From positions 1,798,001-1,862,000 of the forward strand of contig CM041199.1 in assembly GCA_023078555.1 (NCBI GenBank): a stretch of 64,000 bases of DNA, written 5' to 3'. Every line of letters starts with the position of its first letter. The stretch's first letter is position 1. Shown here in pieces: positions 45,939-58,533 of the stretch. The DNA comes from Ulva prolifera (Eukaryota; Chlorophyta; Ulvophyceae; Ulvales; Ulvaceae). Below the pieces are notes generated by a model. That model was given only the letters and a program-made list of their open reading frames with translations. It made no database searches and was not told the DNA's origin. Position numbers and translations under genes: made by a program.

Positions 45939-46868
45939 GTGCGCGGGCAACCAGCTCGCTGGAAACTACTCAATATCCAGTTTTGAGGTCTCCTGAAGGC
46001 TCATTGGACTTCATATGGTGCTTGTGAACGAGCCATTACTCAGTTTCATCTCAAACAGGTCGTTCATGGTGTCGAGCGCCCTCGGTCGCGCAACCGCTAC
46101 CTGTGTAATGCGCAGCCAGTCAGGCAGCGCACCGGGAGCGGATGTGGCAGTCACGCTATCGGCTCAGCAGAATGCACCAGGACGCCAATGCGCGTGTTGG
46201 TAGGATATGAAATGCATATTACATGTGTTATGAAGCCAAGAGTGCCTATTTCGTGATGTCTGGGGCTCGGGTCCGGGTGCGCTATTCGAACGGGTGCGCA
46301 TGCTGCGGTGAGCGACAGCGGAAGATCTGACTATTTGCTTTCTCAGCATGACCAGGAGTCATCTCATACACATTATGCAAGGACTATGGTACACTATGAC
46401 TTGGTCCTTTGGAATTCCGAACTGAGGAGCACGTCAACACATCGCATGCCTTATCGTGCGTTGCGATTGATGATGCGACGTGGCCGCGGACGATTGGCTC
46501 AAGTCAATTGTGTATGACATACTTGGATCTGCTTTCTTCCCAGCCTTTCTTTTTTTTCTTGAGCAGTTGGACAGTACGTGCTCTGGCGGTGACTGGCCTT
46601 GGGCAATGCCCTGCTCGGCCAGCTTGCTCACATCTGGGAAGGCGGCATCTCAGGCGCTATCCTATCAGCGCTATTAGCTGGACGCCGTCAGAGGGGCGTT
46701 GCATGTGTCGTTGGTGTTGACTCGACACGTGCATGTAAGCTGCCACCAGGCTGAAGAGCCGGTGCATCGCGCTGTGGCTTTGGGCGCGCGAGCAGGCTTC
46801 ACCGTGGCATGTGCATGCTGCGGCATGAAAAGCATATGTTCTCTTATGTTCCTTTATATGTTCCCTTC

Positions 46869-47009
46869 AGGGAAAGCAGGATTTGCCAGAGGTTTCTCTG
46901 TGTATACGGGATCTTGGGTTTGTTGACAGTGAGAGTCTGTTGACGAAGCGCAGCATGCCATCAGCGTTGTATGCAGCCATAGCCATGGCTCATCGCAATA
47001 ATGTTGGTG
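46869..47009 (+). CDS. Candidate exon of N2 (RDLGFVDSESLLTKRSMPSA)
   Basis: A CTTCAG acceptor at 46868 opens a frame reading PEVSLCIRDLGFVDSESLLT followed by KRSMPSALYAAIAMAHRNNV, ending at a GTGAAA donor near 47010. Composition is protein-like and no stop interrupts it. Function unknown. The assignment to the same gene as 43401 and 47600 is inference from order and strand. Confidence 0.3.
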
Positions 47010-47599
47010 AAATTTTCCCTCTACTCAAATATAGCCGTCTTCGCGGAAAATTGCGTTACACTTTGTCGTAGCACCAATGCGGTCCGCAAGCATGCAGACT
47101 CAGATGCTGTTGCAATAGGCTCTGGACTGCTGTAGCCGCACAGTGTCGTGTGATAAACTTGATCAAGAGTTAGGTGCGTGGGCCGGCGGACGGGGCCAGG
47201 CGCTGGAGCAACGGTCTACTGCCTCTCCGAGATATGCCATCGTCCCTCAATTGAGCCAGCAATGACATCTTACATCAAGCCTGTTACAAAAATTTCGACA
47301 TTTGAGCTGGCCTGTGTTGCAAAGTGTCAAAGTTTAACAACAGCTGCTGCGATGGACCCCATCGAGGGTGTACCGTCCTGTATGTCTTTCTCAGCAGGAA
47401 ACCGTGCCATTTATTTCATTTGTAAATGGCACAATGATCCCCATATGATATCAATTCACCGTGTTGAATTTCATTACTTGGATTTGCAATGATGGATCAT
47501 AGGCACATACTGGAACTGGACAGTTGGTTAGGCGACCGCGAGAGCGCCGTCCTTGGCCACTAGTGACCACAGGAAAAGCATGGCTTGGATCTGGGCTTG

Positions 47600-47900
47600 G
47601 CCCTACAGGAAGGCAGCACAGTGCTGGACACTCCCTGGAGACATTGTGTATGGGCAGCATGTTGCAGCACACGTGCCTGAGCCGATGCTCCACCGCTCCA
47701 GGTATGTGCAGCATAGTACAAGGGAAAAGGAACTAGTGCGTGGTCTGGTGTCTGGAAGTTTGGAGCACGCTCAGGCTCTCATTCCTGGCGGACTCTGGCT
47801 TTCGATGAAGTTGGTCACCGTTGGTTACTTCACTCATGATCGAATCGATGGGGCCTCACAAAGCTGCGCTGGCTGTACGTGTTACGGCTTGAGCCTTGTG
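47600..47900 (+). CDS. Candidate exon of N2 resembling N1
   Basis: An open frame includes LPGDIVYGQHVAAHVPEPML and later EKELVRGLVSGSLEHAQAL, then IPGGLWLSMKLV. It ends at a consensus GTAAGT donor (47901). Residues from HSTREKEL onwards align with N1 from HCMLEADLL (27046 onwards) with the same spacing of His, Glu, Leu, Gly, Ile and Gly, and one gap near the end. The two regions may encode members of one unknown family. Confidence 0.35.
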
Positions 47901-50900
47901 GTAAGTCTCCTGTGACGCAAGCACATTGCGCTGCAGGCTCGGGCAGTGGTTGAGTGACTAAGCTGATACGAACGACCCATCGAGGGCAGAGGACCGGGCT
48001 GTAGTTGTAGCTGCGGAGGTGGTCCCCGACAGCCACTCAAAGGTACAGCCAACTCAAACGTAAGATGTGAGTTGATGTGCAGGTGTATAAGATGCACTTG
48101 CAATGACGTTCATGTGCTCTGCCATGCTGAGGTGCGGTGAGAGTTGTCTTGAAATCAAACAAAAGCATTCCAACACAAGCTGCAGCTGCAGGTGACAGCT
48201 GCAATCCTGCAGCGGCTCACAGATCAGAGACAAACATCATCTCAGAGGAAATGGACTCAACTTAGCGGCCTAGGGAAAGAAGCAGGCTGCAGCCAAACGC
48301 ACACGCGCTCTACAATGCTTTCGCCCCCCAGTAAAGGTTTGATCCCAGCTAACTCTTCAAGATACTTTCATGCTCGCCACTGACACCTTGGCTGGAATAT
48401 TGTCTCTGATGCGTCCGGCCACCCATCTTGGTGTGCAGGCACGACAACGTTGAGTCCAAACAAGGTCCAAAGCAAGACCTCTGAGCATTCAACTGGATAG
48501 AATTGCCGTGAATAAGTGACCTCAGGCTGTGTAGCGGAATGCGTATTTCTGCAGACTGCGCCGCTTCCACGTTGGTGACCACGAAGCCAGCGCCACGAGC
48601 ATGTGAGATGCCGATGAGGCCGACAGCAATGCTAAACTATTGTAATAGATGAAATGTGATCATTAGAGCTGCTTTTTACGTGTACTGCGTGTCTGTGCGC
48701 TTTTGCTCACCCGTGTTGCACACCTGCCACTTGCGTCGCGTACTCGGCGCTGCTCACGCAAGAGTGCGCAACCCGTAGGCAGGTTCTTGTTCTAATTCAA
48801 GTGCGCAAGCCAGAGTGCGCAAGCGTCGCAACATTCACAGAGAAGGCAGATTTCGCGAACAAGCGTGCTGCTGTATGCACTTAAACCACTGAGCACTGCT
48901 TTCGTTGTTTGGCGCCGGCAGGTATCGCAGAGGTGTTGCCGGTGCAGCTTCATGCGGGCTGGCAACGCCACAAACATACCGCTTCATATTCAACCCAACT
49001 AAATACTGGCCGTTGTGTACTAAAACGTATTTAGAGACGCTCATCCATTGCGGCGGCTCACGAGAGCCGGTTCGGATGTTAGTGCTCTGAAATGACGCAA
49101 GCACTTCACCAAGACATCGAAGCAAGGCAACAACAAAACATGCCTGTGGACGGCCCCAGCATCGGAATGATTGTCTTTGAGTGCCTATGAATGACACTGG
49201 CAGGCAGTTTTGATCGATATGCGGCTTGAAAGCCATGCGGTTAACCGGTTGTATGCGCATCGCTCTACAAACCACCCGGATTCGGCACAAGCGTGAAGCG
49301 AAAATGCACTTGACGGGAGGAGACACAGTATTTGTGTTACTGAAAATCTCTGTGCCACGATTGTCCGGTTGCAGGACCCCAACATGGACGCCCGAGGCTG
49401 CATGCACCTGTCGCAGAGCGAGCAGCCACAGATGGACCTGTTGTCAAGCGATGCACATAAGGCTGCAGGAAAAACAGAGATAGCACCATGAGAGGCTAAT
49501 ATCTGCTGCTCTTCGTATGAATGTTTGACCATGTGAGCCTGCCAACCGTGCGCTGCTTCGATGACCGCGCGACGAAGAACAGACACAGACGACTGAAAAC
49601 AGAGCCAATCGCCGCCGGGACTGCCACATCGTACTACACTAATCTTTGATTGCTTCTGTGGAGAAGCAGAACGCGTTTTGAAGCAGTGTGTGCAAAATGG
49701 CTGTTCTCAGTTCAACTGCGCACCATCGTCGCGCACCCAAGGTGTGTGAGCGTCCTGTGGCCCCTTTGTGCGGTCAGCTGTCGCGTACAAAATCATGCAT
49801 CGCCCGGTATTTTGCGCACTGTAAATTGCCGGAGACAACCGCGCTCTCGAGGACCCAATGTTGAGGGCGTTGCCTTCTGGTGTCGACGGTGGCTCACTAC
49901 AAGAACGACTTCACCAGTGACAGACGCCCGTGACGCTTTTTGGTTCGTTTATCTCTGGTCCTTTTACTCGACTTCGGTGCTTCGTGATCGACTCTTGTGG
50001 GATGTCAATTGCACCTCAACACGTGCTGAACTATCAAATGATGTTCGGGTTTGCGTCCCGTGTGTCTTCGCAAGTACTCAGGCGTGCATGCCGACTGTTT
50101 CCAGCGTGTGTTTGTGTGTGCATGCCCAATAGGCGGGTAGCGTCGTCGCGCTCCAAGACGCTTTTGTCAATTCCGCTGCCACGGAAGTCGTTGATTCAAT
50201 CTATCTAGCAACTACTCGCGAGCAGGCGGTGATTCAATGGATGTTGGCGTTTGCCTGCAGCAATGGTATACATGTAGGCCCACTCCCGGGGTGTGCCAGG
50301 TCGTGTTCAACAGATGCGTAGCCTCCCAACGCCAATATGGGCGTACATCCAGTCGTTTCGCGATGTCTGGGGCGGCATTGTTTGTGTAGTCCGTTGCAGG
50401 CGGCAGGTGTTGTGGGAATGGCTAGTAGCTGAGCGGTGCGTTTGCAATACACCTGGACCATTGCTATGACCGCGATTTGTTAATTTCGCCGATATCTGTA
50501 ATAATGTCATGGTTTGGCTGTTCGCCTGTGCTGGAGTAGCGTCAACGACTATCGTGAGGTCTGCAAGCAGATGCGCCATCAAAGCTGCATTTGCGCTGCG
50601 GCTCCTCCTCCTGACTCGCGGCGCTGAGTATATGGCCTCTATACATTTTTGAATGAGAACGCCAAGCCTTTAAGAGCAAGCCGCTCAATAGCGTTGTCTA
50701 GAGCAGCATACCACGTTAGGCTCCAAAGAAAGCAGCACCACATTGCGATTGTCCGCATGACAAGCGGGATGGAGTCACAGTGCAGCTGTCCCGCACACGC
50801 CTTGTCATCTGGGCCGCCGCGCTTTGCATGTCCCTTGTATTCATACATGGGGTGGACCTGCTGTGCATGTGCTGCCTGCTGTGCACGTGCCGCAGCACAC

Positions 50901-51477
50901 CAACAGTAGAGCTGTCACAGTACTGCATCCTTGCAGGTCAATCAGCACGCTTGTGAACACCAAGCGCACTCTTCCTCCTACAGTGACACCCACAGCTCGG
51001 CAACTACACGTTTCAAAGAGTTCAACCAGCTTCATACTCCACCTCGCACGAACAGGCGGAGTGCGTATTGGGGTCGCCAGAAGTAGATTTAAATATTGTT
51101 ACAACTGCATGATTATTATACCGTGGTATGCAACCATGTGTCTGTTACATGTGCAAATCGGCGGTGAAGGCGTCATCCTTGGAAACACGAAAACCTACTT
51201 GTGTGCAGACCATGCACAGCTGAACACTACCGCCATCCCATACATCTCCATGTCCAGCCTCGTGGCACATCAGGCCGACATGCATGCCAGCCATGCGTGC
51301 CGGCCATGCGTGAAAAGACGGCTGTCACGTTCATCTCGCCATCTAACACCTACCATCCACCCTCTCGGGTTTTGAGCCGGGGCCCGATCTTATATGCCGG
51401 CCTGGCACGGCGCGCCGGCACAGCACACATGCATGCACATGCCAGCAGCCCCAGCACCAGGGCTTACAGAAATCCGC
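47901..51477. other. Intergenic region upstream of nothing recognised
   Basis: The region contains short open frames on both strands (for example 48835-49407 minus and 49650-50132 plus) with no recognised domain, no repeat structure and no convincing splice pattern. At 50780-50905 there is a copy of the dispersed repeat seen in gene A intron 9. The last 500 bp are the 3' flank of gene B. Confidence 0.45.
50780..50905 (+). repeat. Dispersed repeat copy, shared with 15112-15262
   Basis: TGTCATCTGGGCCG, GCGCTTTGCATGTC, GGGTGGACCTGCT and TGCTGCCTGCTGTGCAC follow each other here and, in the same order and strand, in gene A intron 9. The gene A copy has an extra TGCTGCCTGCTGTGCTTG unit. Nature unknown. 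Confidence 0.75.
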
Positions 51478-53106
51478 TTACAGCAACGCAACAACCAGCG
51501 CCGCGGCGGCGGCTGCGGCAGCCGCCGCCGCGGTCAGGGGCGCCGGCGCTGAGCTCGCGTCGACCGAGCGGTCTGTAGGCGTGCCCGTCTCCTCCCCAGC
51601 CGCGTCCTCGTCTGTGGTATCATCGGTGCCGGCGTCGGTGGGGGCCGCGGCGGCGGGGGCATCGCCGGGGGCGGCCGCAACGGCGCCGGGGGCTGCGGCG
51701 TCACCTTCAAGGGACAGCGTGAAACCCTCACGGCTGGTGTGGTACACGAGGCCGGTGTCGCTGTCGTGGTAGGCGGCGATGAGATCCATCTCACCTTCGC
51801 CAGTGAAGTTCGCATCAAACTCACGCGTGAAGGTCGCGATCGTGCGTGCCGGGGTCATCTCCACCGCCGCCTGCACAGCACGCAGCCCGCATGAGGAGTG
51901 CAGTCGGCACAGCACCACCCACGTAAGGCGTGATCGGATCTATCCACCCTACATGCCCAGCGGCGGCGCCAGAGCGCAGCACAGCATGGCGACACAACAA
52001 CTAGATTTTATCCCAGGCGGAACAATGCAGACCAGCCAGGGGTTTATGCAGTCTGCGCTATCTCAACAGTGTTCCGACTGGGAACATTTATATACCGCAG
52101 ACCCCGTGGATCCCTGGCTGGTCTGGAGGTGGAGTTGCGCGGACAGTGGCGCAGGAGCAGGAGGGACACATGCAGTTCTGGGCGCGGGGACGTACATCAG
52201 AGATGGAGACGCCGGCCTGCGAGAGGCGGCGGCCTGCCGCGGCTTCGGTGGTGGCGCCGTCCACCTCCAGTATCCCATCCACCGACTTTGCGGTGAGCTC
52301 AAACACGCCCACGTTGCCGTTTGCGGCGCTGGTCGTGGCAATCACGGCGGTTGCGCCGACCATGACGCCGGGGGTCAAGGGCCAGCCGAGGGCGACCCAG
52401 CCGGGGTTAGGGGTCTCGATGGCCATCGTCGCGCCGGTGTCTGCACAGGAGGGACGTCGCTTTAGCCTAGGCCGCAGCGCAGCGGCACGCGGCGAACGTG
52501 TCTGCTGGAGGGGCAGCTCCGAATTGCATGAAACGTCTCTAACCTCATTCGACACTATTTTAATTCTGGAGGTCTGCCGTATGGCAGCTTGGACGATTGC
52601 GATGCTGTAAGGCAGACCTCCGGAACGTAACAGACTCGGCGGCAGGAGCAGTCTCGGCTTGCGCTGGCGGCCCACCCTCTGGCCGCCCATGACAAGACAG
52701 GCAAGGCACACCCACAGAAGGTGGGCTGTAAATGGGTCCACAGGCACCCCATGCATACACAGAAGTAAGGGCGGTGCGATGTTTCGCAGCGAGCAGGGTG
52801 AGGCGGGGCCGCACCGGTAGGGGTGCGGAGGTTGTAGTGGATGATGACCTCGCCTCCGAGCTGGGAAGACATGCACTCAAAGCCATCCTCCGTCGACGCG
52901 AGGCACCCGGCACCCGGGGCCGCGGCGGCAGGGGCGGCGCCGAGGAGGTCCACGGAGGGGGACAGGGTGCCGCGGCCCTCGAACGTGACGCCGATGCCGC
53001 CGCCGTGGTACTTCAGCTCGTCCACCTGCACTCCCGCGAGGCGGGTCAGTATGCATGCAGACTCAAGCGGACTTGGGCAAGGTCAGAAGAGGAGGGTGAG
53101 AGCGGG

Positions 53107-53147
<41 letters not shown>

Positions 53148-56100
53148 CGTCATCATGCAGAAGTATCGGAGGTCAGGGTGGAGTGCCTTGACAGGGTCGG
53201 GGCAGCGGTACAGATGTCCAACTGCATGCATGACGGCAGGGTGCAGCGGGTGGTGGAGCCGCACCTGGTAGAAGTCCTGGTTGGACAGTTGCGCGGGGGG
53301 GATGATCTCGAGGGCAGAGTTGGGCGTGTGGGACGCGTTGGCGGTGAGCTGGCCGTAGGCGTAGATGACGTGGTAGTTCTGGCCGGCGGTGATGCACGTG
53401 TCGGAGAGGCTGCCGGCGTCGGGGATGGCCTTGCGCTTCACCTTGAAGTAGGAAACGCCTGCCACCTCCATACCTGCACACACATGAACAGCGCTCGCCG
53501 ATGTTCCCATGCGCGGTGGGGTGTGGCACCGGACACAAGTGCAAGTGCACAGCAGCAGTGCAGCGCTCACGCAGTGCCGAGGCACGAGGCGGGGGTTGAC
53601 GCACCGATGGCGTCCTCGATGCTGTCGCTGCCGCAGGCGCCGTCGAAGCAGAAGACGTGGTCGGGCTGCGGCTTGGCACGGGACGGGGTGAACATGTCCA
53701 CGACGCGGAAGTACTGCACCCCAGCCACCTGCCTCGCGGCAGCAAACACGACGTCCTGGTTCGCCATCGCGTGCGCGGAAGGGTCCGTCTGCTTGAACCC
53801 TGCGCACGGGCCGGTCGCGATCTCGGTCGGCTTGCCGGCGGCACCGCCACCTTCGCCCTCCGCGGCCGCACCCTCGCCCTCGGCCCCGGCCTCTCCCTCC
53901 GCCGGTGCGCCTTCGCCGTGGTTGTGCAGGAGGCCGCGGAGGCCGGCGCCCCGGCGGCCGAGGCCGGTGGACTCCGCCTCAACGGCCGGCATGCTCAACA
54001 TGCGGCGGCCGGCCGCGGGGGCCTCACCCTCAGCCGCGGGCGCGCCCTCCGCCGGAGCCTCTGCGGTCACCTCTCCTTCCGCAGCGGGTGCCTCGCCCTC
54101 CGCGGCGGGTTCCCCGGCAGCAGCGGCGGTGCCGTTCTGCGCCTCTCCAGCGCCCAGAACGCCGGGGACGTAGACGGTCGTCTGCACCGCGCACGCCCCG
54201 CCGGCACCTTCGCCCTCCGCGGCAGCCCCCTCACCTTCGGCGGCGGGGGCCTCGCCTTCGGCGGCCGGAGCCGCCTCGCCCTCGGCGGGAGCTACCTCTG
54301 CAGCAGGGGTCGCCTCGCCCTCGGCGGGAGCACCCTCGGCCTGAGCCAGGCGGCGGCGGCGGCTTGGAGCCTCCGCCTCGGCGGCAGGGGCGGTGGCAGT
54401 CTCGGCCTCGGCCTGTGCTGGTGGCTCGCCCTCCGCGCCGGCGGGCTTGGGGTATTCGCCTTCAGCGCCGGCGGGCTTGGGGTATTCGCCTTCAGCGCCG
54501 GCGGGCTTGGGATATTCACCTTCAGCACCGGCAGGCTTGGGGTATTCGCCTTCAGCGCCGGCAGGCTTCTCGCCCTCGGCCGCTGGCTCAGATTCGCCTT
54601 CAGCACCAGCCGCGGGCTTTCCGCCAGCGGGTCTGCACACCACAAGCCAATCGTCACAGCATGTAAGACAGGGAGGCTCAAGACACGTGGGTCATGCATG
54701 CATACCCATGTGCTTTGAACACGTACTGTGCATGCGCGACGGCACCGGAACAACGACAGCGTGCGTTTGCACAACAGGCTCCCACAGCAACAGGCCTCTA
54801 CTTGCCGAAAGCAACCTAGCCTCTCAGCCCTCCCCCACCCATACGTGGCCGGTTGTGAGGGGGGAAGGAAAACAAACAAGCGCGTGCATGTGCTGGGCGG
54901 GGAGGAGCGCACGCGACAGCGCGCACGCCGAGCGCCACCCAAGAGGTAGTCTGCGCCGCCATGGCCATCTCGACGTCGGTTCCGTTGACAGCAGCGACGC
55001 CGGCCTGGAAGGTGCCGCCGGGGGAGTCCCAGGTCGTGTTGTAGCCTTCCAGGAAGTTGTCAAAGGTGGCGCCGGTGGGGACGGGGTACCCGGAGGCGCG
55101 AGTGCACGTCCGCACCTGGAGGCCGCTCGGCCGCGTCTCCACCTCCCCGAAGAAGCCTGCCTCGCAGAAGCACTGCACAGGCCCCACACATGCTGAGGTT
55201 CTCGCCTGTGTCAATTTGCTTTCTCGGGCACATGCGTCGGTAGATGGCAGACGAACGCAACACACGCGTGCTACGCACAGGCGCCAGCGCGTGTTACACC
55301 TTGCACAGCATGGATAAGCAAGATACTGTGGTTGCATGCAGGACACGTGTGGCCATGCATCCTTCACACGATGGGGCGACACAGCCAGCACATACTTCTA
55401 CAATGCTGTGGTTCACAGGTTGGGGAGCCTGCAGTGGGGCGCAGTGTTGGGTCGCTTTACAGCATTTTCAGGGCTGCTACCCAAAAAATAGACCTGGATA
55501 TTCGGAATTGTTCTATGTGATCGGACCCGATGACCCAACGCTGGTGGGGAGCCCCTACCTGCAGTGCCGGGCCGGAGACATCCCCGACGTCGATGCACTT
55601 GCCGTTGGCGCCGCAGTCCGCGTCCGCCGCACACTCGTTCTCGTACTCGCAGTGTGCGCCGTAGAAGAACCCTGTGGCGGCGCTGCTGTCGCACACGCAT
55701 GCGCCGTTCGCGCCGCAGGTGCCGCGGTCGCTGCAGCCCTGGCACGCATCGCCCGTGGGGCCGATGTTCACCTTGGCACACGACTTGAAGAGGTAGCCTG
55801 CTCCCCACTCGAGTGCCTGCACACCCGGCCAACCCCATTAGTTCACTGTGGCGGTGTCCAGTCTATTCCCACACCGAGCACGGCCAATGTGCGGCATGCG
55901 GAAGCGTCACAGGGGCACATATACATTGCAGCTGGCCTAGGCAATGCCCACTGCGATAGCATCCAGCGGATCCTCACCCAGACCAATCACATACACGAGG
56001 GCCAACCAGTCCTTGACCACCAGTGTCCAGGATGCAGCCGCCTGGTGTCCACAGGGGGGAGCTGCGCACCGGGGGCCACGGCATCGGGGGCCAGCCCATG

Positions 56101-58533
56101 CCATGCTGTGCTGTGCGGGGGAGGCGGAGGGACACACCTGGCGCGTGAAGCGCAGCGTGCAGTCCGCGCAGGGTTCGGCGGGGAGGGTCAGGGTGACCTC
56201 CTGCACGGTCGAGTCGACGGAGCAGCCCCAGTGGTCCTCGCTGTTCCATGCATGCTTCAGCTTCATGTCGGCGTCGTACAGCTCGAGCATGAATCCGCCC
56301 TGGTGTGCGTAGTGCAGGTCCCTGCGCAGCAGCCGCTAGGCTCTAAGCATATACAGACAGAGGACCGGGCCTCACCATGGGGAGAGTCGGCCGGGCGCGG
56401 TTGAGTGGCTGTGCGTGGGCGCCCGGGGAATGCGATGTGCATGCATGTGTAGTGTTGCGCAACGACAACCACACAAGAAACCATCAGCCAGCCGAACGTT
56501 CGGCTGGTTGTAGATCCGGCCTGAGAAGCAGCCTGGGTGCATGAGATCATTCATGCCTGGGCTGTTCACAGTGGCTCTGCCATTTCATGTGACACCATGT
56601 GCAAGCTAGAGAAGAAACTGAATCTGTGCTGGGCAGATGGACTGTATGATCTCCAGCGGTTCGGTATCAGCGCTTCGGAACGGCTGAACACCATATCCTG
56701 CTCTGTCGGGGACAATTGCACTGTGGAGCCACAGCTACGGAGGGTGTAACATCTGCTGCATGCCACAGACTTTGGCTGTGCAGCTGTGTGCATGTGAATG
56801 CTGTGGTGCTGGGCATGACAGAGTTTGTGCTGCCAAGGAGCCATGCAGGGCTGGCTCGGCTAGACTGAAGCCTGAAGCGCTGGTAGCAGGCCTGGGTCAA
56901 AAGAGAGGGCAGGGTCAATCAAGGGGAGGTCGCACCAGCTGACGTTGAGCGGTTGGCCTGGCGTGAGGGCTGTGACGGGCGCGGTGCTCTCATTCAGACC
57001 GGGCATGAGCCACCTGCACACCGAGAGCGTGAGCGGCTGCGGCTGTGCACACGTGGCCCGAGGGGATGTCGGATGAGAACCTCACGGTCGATCGGACCTC
57101 CGAGGCAGCTGCTGCGAATCTACGTACGGCGCTGCCGCCAACCGCGCGTTGACACGTGACTCGCGGCTGCCTCATTTGCTAGAATCTGGTCCGACGATGA
57201 GCGCACGCCGCGTGCGCACACAGGTACCAGATCTCTAGAGCTGAGAAGCTGACATCAGGACTGGATTGCAGATTGGGCGAGGTGCGCGTCGGACACGGAC
57301 GCACACGCACACACAGGATCGCAGCGCGTTTCGTGGGGACAGCCGCGGAACAACGTATCTCGAGATAGTTCAGGTGACGGGCGCGCCCTCGTCCGCGCGA
57401 ACCCCACAGCAAGCGGGCCTGGAAGCTGCAGCTGACCACAATCTTTTTTCTACCCGAGGCAGCCGTTGCAACATGTGCGTCACTGGAAAAATCATGGAGA
57501 GCAGCACAATTGTGGCCTCGGCGTGGCAAATTGCAGCGGTTCGGAGTTTGAGGGGACGCACGCGGCGCCTTCGCCGATGGGCCCATCTCCGCATAGTCCC
57601 TTCGTGCGGACGTTGTCCAAGAAATCTGCATCAGCACATCCCTCACGTCATGCATTGATGCAGTGGCATTCCCTTGACACCATCTTTACGTGTTCATGCC
57701 ACCCGAGGCGCATTTGCGCAGTCAGGCAGCTCACGGCCACAACAGTCAGGCAAAGACGAGGAAAGTGAGAGAGGTCCAGATCGCTACTATAAGGACATTA
57801 TTCGTGATGCACCAGCGCGCCTGCGCGCATCGCACAAGACACGGCGTAGGAGATACGTAACCCGGCCCAACTTGCAGCCGTGCACAACTCTGGATGTATT
57901 CCCACGGTAGCGTGCAGTAGTATTACCATGATATAACAAAAGACGATATCTAGGACGAGACTCGAGTCACATGTGTTTGAGGGCGCAGGCGTCTAGAGTC
58001 TCTAGACGGGGCGGTCAGCCGTGGCGCTTTTGGAACGAAGCTGTGCACAGCGGCGGCAACGGTACCGAACGGCCCAATGTTAACTAGCCCGACGTACATT
58101 GAAGCACATATCACCACAGCATCCTCTAGAATATGTAAGACACGAGGATGACCGAAGTTTGCTACAACCGCAGTCGATGATTACTAGCGCCATTGCGCTA
58201 CGCGTGCATCAATACTCAGCACTGCAGCGTCTTGCCTGATGGGCGAGCTGCAGACAGCCTGACCTCTGGGAATTCAACCTTGACTGCATTGACTGAGAAT
58301 TTTGAGCAGTGTCCCGGTGGAGCAGCTAAAACTTATTCGTGGCTGCGTCGGTGGGCTCTCGCATGTACGATGTGGGCCCGCAAACAAGACCAAGGCACAG
58401 CGTGCCGCTGCGGATAGATAAACGTACCGTTTTCAGTGATTGGAAGCGGGTACCGCAGTGTAACATGCGCTGCAGCTTGTGCCGCGAGAGTACAGGCAAG
58501 CAGGCCTCCCGAAAGTAGCCTGGCCGCAACCAT
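51478..58533 (-). CDS. LPMO-like / EGF / tandem DOMON surface protein with hydrophobic tail (gene B)
   Basis: Eleven exons, 5' to 3': 58533-58428, 57625-57562, 57013-56936, 56321-56138, 55816-55559, 55172-54913, 54632-53605, 53473-53265, 53025-52815, 52440-52196, 51870-51478. They total 3036 nt, 1011 residues plus TAA. Signal peptide 1-22 is followed by His23 (HVTLRYPLP). The LPMO-like domain runs to about 160 (FLDNVRTKGLCG, HYAHQGGF with His89, CADCTLRF, WGAGYLFKSCAKV). Then an EGF-like Cys-rich segment, DOMON 1 split by a 200-residue PAGAEGEYPK/AEGE insertion, and DOMON 2 (VMVGATAVIA, VYHTSRE). The C-terminus is a Thr/Asp/Ala linker and about 20 Ala/Leu/Val residues with no basic tail, which resembles a GPI-anchor signal. 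There is no kinase. The role is inferred as an anchored surface oxidoreductase or polysaccharide-binding protein, paralogous to gene A. Confidence 0.85.
53110..53145 (+). repeat. Short (AC)n microsatellite in gene B intron 8
   Basis: Thirty-six bases of AC dinucleotide between exons 8 and 9. Gene A's equivalent intron has no such tract; its CA arrays are in intron 2. Confidence 0.9.
54422..54580 (-). repeat. 30-bp coding tandem repeat (PAGAEGEYPK) in gene B
   Basis: Five consecutive units, four ending YPK and the last ending in a variant, encode PAGAEGEYPK within exon 7. Third-base changes between units are few, so expansion is recent. Gene A exon 7 lacks this array and is 45 codons shorter. 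Confidence 0.9.

Noticed and set aside
48835-49407. 190-codon minus-strand frame as a gene
   Set aside because: No domain, no repeat, no splice context and unremarkable composition; chance opening is possible.
49650-50132. 160-codon plus-strand frame as a gene
   Set aside because: Cys/Trp/Arg-rich with no recognised pattern and no supporting neighbouring exons.
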